Source: Cyathus striatus (Eukaryota > Basidiomycota > Agaricomycetes > Agaricales > Nidulariaceae). From it: a DNA stretch of 64,000 nt. Below the pieces are notes generated by a model. That model searched no databases. It saw only the letters and a list, made by a program, of their open reading frames with translations, and was not told the DNA's origin. Location: positions 3,348,001 through 3,412,000 of the forward strand of contig JAOVFP010000007.1 in assembly GCA_025738555.1 (NCBI GenBank). Direction: 5' to 3'. This document shows, piece by piece, positions 56,955-64,000 of this stretch. Both the position numbers and the translations under genes were made by a program. Position 1 is the stretch's first letter. Each line of letters starts with the position of its first letter.

Positions 56955-58394
56955 CTGCTGCCGATCTAGATCCTGGTCACTCTAGCGTAAAATGTGAATT
57001 GTCCATTCCAGTGTCTATTTTTTGAACATAAAATGTATGTGCTGCATTATGTATTTATTTTAGATTCTATCACACTTTGAATCAGAATTTTTGAGGTTCT
57101 CTTTAACATGGGATGACTTCCCGTAAGGATCTGGCATAGTCTGACGATGCCAGATTTTCAAACTCCGGTTTTTGCCTCGCTGATGCCAGACCGTAAGGTA
57201 GCTGTCCATCAGCTTCAGATGGATTCACAAGAGCAATAGACTGTGATAGAGTAGGCTAGACCAGGAGGGAGAGGAAGGGAAGTGGACAAAATGGAGATAT
57301 TGGTTGAGATGAGCCATGTGGAAATGTCACATAGGTGAGTAAACATACCTTTTGGGGACATCTGGAGGCATTTCGAAAGCTTTCGCAAGTCTGGCAGAGG
57401 GGGGGCCTCGCCAGATGTTCATGTCTGGCGCAGTCTGACGGTACTCAAGAATTTGAAATTCTGCTTGGCACCTCAGCACGTCAACATCTGGCAGTGTCAG
57501 ACTGCACCAGATCCTTACAGGAAGTCATCCATGCTATGAATATTTTTATTCTGGCATCTCCTGACGATTTTGGTAACCGGAACCTGGTCAGTGCATGTAT
57601 AACCCTGACAGGGTATCGGCTTGTATTAATTACTAAGCTTTGACTAAGCTTAGAACTCATTGATGTTGCTAACGAGTATGTTGTTTTCAGTCTTATTGCC
57701 ATTGTATAATGTTTCTATTGAAGCTACAGCTTTCATGCAGACTTGCTACAATATTAAGACATAGATATATCCTATTTAAGTTGAATTATTGGCTTCATTT
57801 AGTCTGTAACTTAAGATTCTTCTCAAATAGACCATAAAGAATGAAATAAGCCATGCATATCATATCTATGCATACCACTGCAAATAAAATCGCAAAAAAT
57901 CTGATCTATGATGTTCTGTGATGGTTCATGTATATATATCCATTTCCAGAAGCCTTAGTCTCTTCAGGCATGTTGTTCAAGTGGTGTATTGATTTTCATA
58001 TATATGCTCTAAATTATTATTCTACTACTACTATACTAAAAACTAGCATTATAACCTAAGATATATAGCAATTATTACATTAGAAGATGCTCCATTGAAT
58101 AAAGGGTGCTCGAAAATAGCTACACAACATTATGTTGTACAAGGATGGGGATGGAAAATGCAGAGAAATCGTCTTCAAGAAAGCGTGTGAGAACCTGCAT
58201 GCTAAATTTAGCCAACTTTGATCAGAATCACATACTCATTGCAATATTTCTCAGTAACCAGATATGCTCTCACCATGAAAATTGAGTATTGTGTTACTAT
58301 GATAGCTAACTACAAATATGTACAAAAAAACTGGGTGGAAAGCGATTGTGAAAGCAACAAGATGAGGATTGACCAGGTTCCGGGTAGCCGGCAG
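56955..58394. mobile_element. TA-flanked element nested in a DIRS-type terminal region, 1440 bp
   Basis: The left end CTGCTGCCGATCTAG..CCTGGTCA and the right end inverse CTGCCGGCTACCCGG..CCTGGTCA are weak TIRs. TA flanks both sides (56953-56954, 58395-58396). The inverted paralogue at 59141-59142 is the empty site, so both ends are exact. Inside, 57120-57530 contains TCTGGCATAGTCTGACGATG-type repeats in both orientations. No transposase frame. The TA target suggests Tc1/mariner-like mobilisation. Confidence 0.9.
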
Positions 58395-58396
58395 TA

Positions 58397-58760
58397 CCTG
58401 TTTTGGTATATATTTCTTGCTTTGTAATCACAGAAATGTGTTGCATCCTCCCAACGTCCTCCACCATCATCTACTGTATCTTTGACTCGTGTTGCGGATT
58501 TTACCAGTTGATAATGCTGTGTTTCTTTGTATATTTACTGCATATTATTAGAATAATATTTGCTCGCTTGCTATTACTTGCAGGTGGGGTGTGGGGAGTG
58601 TATGCATGAAGTGCACACCTCACACTTGATAAAGTCTTCTTCTATATTTATGGGAGACTGAGACAAGCGCCAATGAGGGGATGGGCTCCCAGTATATACA
58701 GAGTTCTTTACCAAGTTGAATAAATTATTAATAACCAATGAAATGTTTATTTTCCGGGTG
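58397..58760. repeat. Terminal-region copy of DIRS-type element 2, right half
   Basis: It continues the match to the inverse of 59138-59080, then diverges. At 58580-58620 a TGCATGAAGTGCACACCTC stretch corresponds to GTGCACGAAGTGCACATCTC at 59413, here in direct orientation. Confidence 0.75.
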
Positions 58761-59079
58761 TGGTGGGTGGTGAAAACTTGATGAAACCTCTGTGCGAGCA
58801 GGGTTATGGACCTTGATAGGCCTACAGAAGATTAAAGATCAGACAGTTTGTGAATTTTAATTGTAGTTGCTTCAGGATTATATCAATGAGTTAAAAGGTC
58901 AATGTAATTCTTGTGTAATTCTCTTAAGCAATTACTAACATGTACATACCACATCATTGACTATGAATTGGAGTACATGAAGCAGTATTATATTCAAGGG
59001 ACATTCTTTAAAGATATTTATCAAAAAATAACAATACAGAGTAGCAAAACTAAGGGAACATGAATAATATCCTGTGGGT

Positions 59080-59255
59080 GGTGGTGGAGGACGCGACGCA
59101 TTTCTGTGATTACAAAGCAAGGAATATATACCAAAACAGGTAGCTCACGTGAACATTTCAGGCCTTAGTCATGCAAAAACGACCTTCCGAATTCCCAGTA
59201 ATCGCGGAATGCACACTCCTCCAAAGGTCGTTGGTGATATCCCAGACGTCTTTGA
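59080..59255 (-). repeat. Inverted copy of 56840-56952 plus 58397-58460
   Basis: It carries the uninterrupted site GTAGCTCACGTGAACATTTC. Together with 56840-58470 it forms an inverted pair about 2.3 kb apart (0.8 kb without the nested element) next to the recombinase end of DIRS-type element 2. Confidence 0.9.
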
Positions 59256-59561
59256 CTTGTGCTTGAGGTTTCTGGTAGAAAGTAAATATTTGTGTTAATA
59301 TTGTTAAGTACTCTAGTAATATTATTGAGTTTTGCTTTTGACTGTTGTAGTTCTCGGTACATGATATCCTCTATCTGCCTACTGGTTTTCTCGCCAGGTA
59401 TGGGTGAGGCTGTGCACGAAGTGCACATCTCCCAACTTCGCTAATCATTACTGGGGCCAAGACGAACTCCGACACCCGCCTACTAGTCTTGACGCGTTGA
59501 GTGAGTCTCATCCCCCACAACTTAGGCAAGACTTTACTCACCACCGTTTTGGCCGCTTTGC

Positions 59562-60956
59562 CTACACTGTCCCCTGCTCGCTGCCTTCCCCCCCTGTTAC
59601 GACGGTGTAACCGATGAACTCCGAGTGGATCTCCGGCACTGCCTGGATGTATGGGGCTGCCAGTTGCACGTGTTTCCGCAGATACAGCTGGAAGGCACCA
59701 CTTGACCAACGTCCTTTTGTCTTCATGACTTCAAACGGCATTCCCCTCAACAGGTACTCCAGCATAGAGCCTATGCGGATGCCGTGGCCTTGCATCGGCT
59801 TTTTCCCTATCATCTTCGCCGCTTCCCCCACCCGTTTCAAGAAGGCGGCTCTGGTGAGCGGCCTGTATCCTCCTCTATTGTCCACATACGCGAACAAATG
59901 TCCGTCTTGGGGTGGCTTGTTTAGTCACATGTGATGTTCCAACGCGGCTTCGGGGTCTGTTGGGCTGTTCTGTCGTGCCCAAAACACGTCTTCCCCATTC
60001 GGCGCTACCTTGGTCCTGGGTATCCTCAGGTTGGTAACGTCCCTCCCTTCACGGTCTCGCGTCTTTGACAAGTGGTGAGGTGTTATGTGCCGTTGAGGGT
60101 CGAACACATCCGAAATCCTCTCCACTGTGAATTCTCCTAGTCTCACCGTTGCATAAAAGCATGTCGTTAAGCACGCATACACCACCGCATCTAACGTGCT
60201 GTCCAAATCCAAGCCGTTCTTCAAATCTGTGATGTGTTCCACTGTATATGGCTCTCGTTTTCTCTTCTTCGACATGACTGGAGTCAATTTGTCTGCCCCT
60301 GTGAGTAAACTGTCGATCTCTGGTTGATTAACCTCATACATTACTCCATGTAGGATATGTCAGGCCCTAATGCCTTGAACATAGTTCCAGGCCGTTTTTC
60401 CAGAGTAGACATTGGCTATGTGAGCTATGAATGCTGCCAGTACCCCTTGCCTGACTGGGGCTCTGTCCTCCTCTGCAATTCCTCTTTTGTCGCAAAACAC
60501 ATGGAACAAAAGCAGACTGCTGGCATATGCTGTCCGTGTGGACTCTTCTAAGGACAATGTCAACACCCTTGCCACCCTCGTCAAGTCCTCTTCCGTCAGA
60601 CCATGCTCAGTGTTGAACCTCGTCTGTATTGGTCTCCATTTCACCATTCTGTCTTTGGCTAGGCAATGTGGTCTCAAATGGGATAATCTCGGTGTTAGAA
60701 GAATTGGGTACGGCATTGGTCGTTGCATTCTTCTCATGCGATTTAGCCGCTCCGGCAGTTCGTTTTCTCCTATTCTTCCCCCCCTTCTTTCCGCTGTCCC
60801 TCGTTGGGTTCTCTCATCCTGGAGTCGCTCTCTCAATTGCCCACATTTCGTCTCATCGTTGCCAACCTCATTCCTCTTCTCCCTCTCCTGCCTCCTCCTT
60901 CCTACTTCATTTCTGTAGAGGGGTCCATCTAGGCCAGTCTCAGACTTCTGGGTCAT
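59562..60956 (-). pseudogene. Tyrosine recombinase of DIRS-type element 2 (two in-frame TGA)
   Basis: One frame from ATG 60956 to TAA at 59562, 464 residues plus two internal TGA at 60360-60362 and 59925-59927. The N-terminal domain is STRTAYASSLLLFHVFCDKR. Catalytic motifs: the first Arg in FYATVRLGEFTV, the His-x-x-Arg in GHGIRIGSMLEYLLRG, then GRWSSGAFQLYLRKH with the Tyr. The first ~80 residues are highly charged (RRRQEREKRNEVGND). The start lies 17 nt inside the end of pol. Replacing each TGA with CGA (Arg) would restore it, so CpG decay is the likely cause. Confidence 0.9.
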
Positions 60957-62802
60957 CGAAATTAACAATGTATTCCTGTACTGCATCTGGGATCAGCGTC
61001 TCTGGTAGTAGGAGGGTGATTGGGGGGTATACTCCTCTGGATGGGTCATCTGCGGGGTTTTCTTTGCTTGGCACGTATCGGATATGTATTGTTGTCTCAT
61101 GCTTCTCGCACACCTCGTGTATCCTTCTGAATACCTCATTAGTTCTCCATCCCCTGCTTCTTCCTGACCACCACCCTTCCACAACTCCTTGGTTGTCGCC
61201 ATAGACCCAGTATTGTTTTCTGTGTCCCCTCTCCTTGCCCTGTATGATTGCGAGAATGAGGAACTCGAATCCAATTGCCTCTGCCCATCCAATTTCTCAC
61301 CCCTCTGTGTTCCATCCTGCTTGTAGCCTCCATGCCCTCCATTGTTTCCCAATTGTGATGCCGATTCCCCACCCTGAGCTGGCATCCGAGTACGCTTTGA
61401 CGTCCAAGACTGGCACTGATACTGGGATATTTCTGGAAAGCATTGGTTGTTTAAGAGTTCACTCCCACCATAAGATGTCGTTTTCTGTGTGCTTTGGTGG
61501 ATGGTGTGGAGTGAATGGACGATTGTTGAATGTTCCCAACATGGCTTCCAGTTTGGTAAGGTACGCTCGTCCCTTTGGTATGACCAATGTTGTATGCAAT
61601 AACTTTCCATATAGTTTTTGCACCTGCTTGAGGCTGTGTTGTCTCTGCCCTTTCCACTCTTTGACTGCTTGCAGGTACTTCTCTCGTTTGCTATCCAGTA
61701 GAGATACTGTCTTGTCCCCCAGGTTCCAGCTGAACCCCAGGAATGGGACAACCCCCTGAAACCATACTGTCTTTGATTTTTCCCAAACAATTCCCAGCCT
61801 GTCTGATAAATCATCAATATCATCGTCGTTATAGCAATAGGGTTCCTCTGCCTCGCTGGCTCCCCTTTTTTCGTGTGCCAAGTCTCTGAGTGTTGCTGAC
61901 ATATCTTCATCATACTCTTCCGCCTTTCTGTCTGGTTTCTCCTTTCCTCTATACCATATACGGCATCGTTCCTGTATACCCCCTCCGTTTTTTGTAATTT
62001 CTGCCCTCCACTGTTCTCTTTGTCTGTTGTATTCCTCTCGATATCTTCGTAATATCTGCACAAAGAAGTGGTCATCCACCCATTTCGACACTGGTCCCAT
62101 TCCCTTGTGCCTGATGATTTCCAATGCTGCATCTGCCAGTCCTCCAAAGGCTCCCCCTGCCGAAGACATTCCGAAATTGTCACTGGTGTTGATAGCGAAA
62201 CTGTCCTCCTCCCTGAGTCTGACCATGAGGCCTGGCCACTGGTTGGGGTGTGCGGGTATTGTCCTGTATGCTTCCACCACGTCTCTAATTGATGCTTGAG
62301 ACCCCTCTGGTAGTCCTGCCACAAGTTGGCATATTGTCAAGAATGTTCCCCAGGTGCACGGGAATTTCTCGGCATTAATGTGGCTATTGATGGATGCCAC
62401 TCCTTTGCTTGGTTTGTGTGGGTGGGAGAAATTGTGGACTGCTCTATATTTTCCCGCCTTCTCATCTTTCGGTATGAGGGACAGTGGAGATGATTGGAAT
62501 GGACCGATGAGCTCTTCCACCTGTCGCCGCGATATAGGTCCCAAGTATCATTGACTCTTAAATTCCTTCTCCACAATTGTGCAGTATGCGCCCTCATATT
62601 GACTGATGGAGTGATGGTTCGGTGGCACATAAGTCTCAGTAATGGTTGGGATTCCCAAGTAGAATCCCTGCTGCAAGCCTTTGAGTACCTGTTTGTACTT
62701 CCTCTCCAGTCTGTACTTGCCCAGCTCTTTCTCCCACTCTCTGCTGTTGTATGGTGTGAGTGGTTTATGCCTTCTCTCTTCGAGAACAATTCTGAGCACC
62801 AT
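60940..62802 (-). pseudogene. Reverse transcriptase-RNase H of DIRS-type element 2 (three in-frame TGA)
   Basis: The candidate start is ATG 62802 (MVLRIVLEERRHKP), 38 nt inside the gag end. RT landmarks: SLIPKDEKAGKYRAVHNFSH, then ASIRDVVEAYRTIPAHPNQW with the first Asp, NFGMSSAGGAFGG, KWVDDHFFVQ for the Asp pair, and FLGFSWNLGDKTVSL. RNase H: KAYSDASSGWGIGI, WAEAIGFEFLILAII, WVYGDNQGVVEGW, and RYVPSKENPADDPSRG. TGA codons interrupt at 62548-62550, 61459-61461 and 61297-61299. The region between VDD and FLGFSW has a long charged insertion (about 110 residues). No frameshift. Confidence 0.88.
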
Positions 62803-63300
62803 GATCTGTGTTTCTGCACCCTGAGCAATGGTGTTTTCTTGGGTGTGTTGTGCTCTGACACCCTCCGGGCAGCTGCCATTGAAAACATAGCCCCTCTCCA
62901 TTGGGCTTTGTAATCTTTCTGTCTTCACCTCGCACTGCCCATGTTCTGTTGTTTCCATCCCATGTCTTCCTCTCGTCGCACTTTCTGTAATCGTGCTTGT
63001 GGCACCCCAAACATATGGTGCATACAGAGCTGCCATCTCTGCCCGCTGCGCCCTGCTGAAAAAACTTTCGGTCATTCTTCTGCCCCTCTCTGCTTGGGGA
63101 TTGTGATGGGCTCCTTCTTCTCTGCTGCTTATGTCCTGAGGCCACCCTTCTCCTTTTTGGTGACGCTGATCTTGACCTATCTCTTCCCCTTCGTTTTCTT
63201 GGGGTTTCTAGCAGCATTTGCACTGCCCTTGTAGCTATGTTGTCTATCTGTTTTTGCCATTCAATGTGATGTGGTTGGAGTGCCCATCCCCCAATTGCGA
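62765..63300 (-). pseudogene. Gag-like C-terminal part of DIRS-type element 2
   Basis: The frame enters from upstream (GWALQPHHIEWQKQIDNIAT) and runs through an Arg/Ser-rich stretch (RKRRGRDRSRSASPKRRRV) to cysteine clusters, CTICLGCHKHDYRKC and CSGCRNTDHGAQNC. It ends at 62765, overlapping pol. It would bind element RNA. It is separated from the N-terminal gag by the repeat-containing segment at 63310-63503, which may be an intron or an insertion. Confidence 0.75.
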
Positions 63301-63321
63301 CACCATATTGTTATTCCAGCA

Positions 63322-63428
63322 TAATGCCATACCGCATTGGCATTAAGCCATATCCGCATTGGCATTAAGCCATATCCGCATTGGCATTACACCATATCTG
63401 CATTGGTATAATACCATGTCCGCATTAT
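63322..63428. repeat. 22-bp tandem repeat between the two gag parts
   Basis: GCATTGGCATTAAGCCATAT plus CC occurs twice exactly and two to three more times with changes. It lies in the interruption of the gag frame. Confidence 0.92.
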
Positions 63429-63503
63429 GTTTTTGGCCATATTTTCAGTTTTGGTGGGTGTATGATTTTAAAATGGTAGAGAATGCCCATCAGTAATATC
63501 GTG

Positions 63504-64000
63504 CTATTCAAATAGATAATTCCTGACCTCATGAATACGCTCTGCTCCCTTCTTCAACATCAGCTCTTGTTGAATGTTCTTCAACAATAGGTTATTGATA
63601 AGCGCTAAATTCATGCCTTCTCTTCTCAATTGCAACTCATGCCACTCTTTTCTGGCCCGTGCTTGGTACTCCACCACTGCTTCATCTCCGTACTCCTCTT
63701 CCCTTATTGGGTGTTCGTCTAACCCTGTGAAGAAGTCTGCAAAGGATTCCATTACTTCCTTGGGCCATACCGTCATGCCCATACCTTCCATTGTTTGCAA
63801 CAATGTATGTTGAGCTTGACTTACTTCTCCCCATGTCAGTTGATTATCTTGCCTTATGTTCTTCAGTGGGTTTACTGTCGCTACTGCTTTAAGTGCAATT
63901 TGACCATTCTCGTTGGTTATTCCCAGTGTGTCTGTTGTACTTGAAATTGAGCCTTCTGAGGCGCGCATACATCCCCGTCTTGTGAAGTAGTCCATCTCCA
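63504..64000 (-). pseudogene. Gag-like N-terminal part of DIRS-type element 2, cut by the window edge
   Basis: An open frame reaches the window end and stops with TAG at 63504. A helical protein with AQHTLLQTMEGMGMTVWPKE and an Arg/Leu-rich LQLRREGMNLALINNLLLKN. Position upstream of the zinc-cluster part identifies it as gag. If the 63310-63503 segment is an intron, the TAG lies at or inside the splice junction. Confidence 0.7.

Larger units (their letters stand above)
59400..64000 (-). mobile_element. Tyrosine-recombinase retrotransposon (DIRS/Ngaro type) 2, truncated by the window edge
   Basis: On the minus strand the order is gag (past 64000 to 62765), RT-RNase H (62802-60940), tyrosine recombinase (60956-59562). 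Overlaps are about 38 nt (gag/pol) and 17 nt (pol/YR), parallel to element 1. Its RT and recombinase sequences differ strongly from element 1, so it is a separate lineage. Five in-frame TGA codons break pol and YR, and no other stop or frameshift is evident there. The left limit is approximate. Confidence 0.88.

Noticed and set aside
59562..62802. A genetic code with TGA as a sense codon
   Set aside because: TGA predominance among premature stops is explained by CGA decay, and a TAA nonsense codon (DIRS 1 recombinase) and a frameshift (KDZ copy B) also occur; no intact gene in the window needs TGA as sense.

Overview
This is a eukaryotic nuclear window built almost entirely of nested transposable elements and tandem repeats. 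I see no convincing intact housekeeping gene. The lineage is most likely a basidiomycete fungus, probably Agaricomycetes. The evidence is very short introns (49-56 nt, GT..AG, with CTAAC-like branch sites), a KDZ transposon carrying the CxC5/CxC6-type cysteine clusters that are common in mushrooms, a PIF/Harbinger element with a separate Myb/SANT-like gene, and tyrosine-recombinase (DIRS/Ngaro-type) retrotransposons. The species cannot be named from this sequence.

Layout. 1-1.9 kb: GGT-rich repeats, a 221-bp tandem array, a tRNA-derived SINE-like unit, and the right end of a small transposon. 2.3-6.4 kb: a non-autonomous element with a perfect 8-bp target-site duplication (TSD), split by an intact PIF/Harbinger element (2873-5909) with 97-bp terminal inverted repeats (TIRs). 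6.6-9.8 kb: a decayed multi-exon gene with a second 8-bp-TSD element (7045-8557) inside its coding sequence. 10.8-17.5 kb: an old, deleted KDZ copy (A) carrying three nested insertions. 18.8-19.4 kb: a fossil of a DIRS-type element, interrupted by another 8-bp-TSD element (19381-20645) whose core is a 0.5-kb palindrome. 21.5-27.6 kb: a DIRS-type retrotransposon (gag, RT-RNase H, tyrosine recombinase; minus strand). 27.8-33.4 kb: a younger KDZ copy (B) with a perfect 8-bp TSD. 33.4-42.6 kb: CpG-poor sequence with a TA-flanked MITE, a 24-bp minisatellite and a further 8-bp-TSD element (41096-42557). 42.6-56.8 kb: CpG-rich sequence lacking long ORFs, made of diverged duplicated segments, with a Mutator-like and a hAT-like non-autonomous element. 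56.8-64 kb: a second DIRS-type retrotransposon (minus strand, cut by the window edge), its inverted terminal-region copies, and a nested TA-flanked element.

Four themes tie this together. (1) At least five elements share G/C-run termini of the type CAGTACTTTACGCTC..CCCC, 8-bp TSDs and dense subterminal repeats. In four of them these flank a core of TGTGACAC-type repeats, clearest as a 19-bp satellite in three. The KDZ transposon has the same kind of ends, so these look like its non-autonomous relatives. Each element has its own subterminal word, while the 19-bp word is shared. (2) Several insertions can be proven inside the window because a paralogous empty site is present. (3) CpG sites have been lost by C-to-T transition in old copies and kept in young ones, and nearly all premature stops in element genes are TGA, as expected from CGA decay. 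(4) The two DIRS-type elements share a compact overlapping gene layout.
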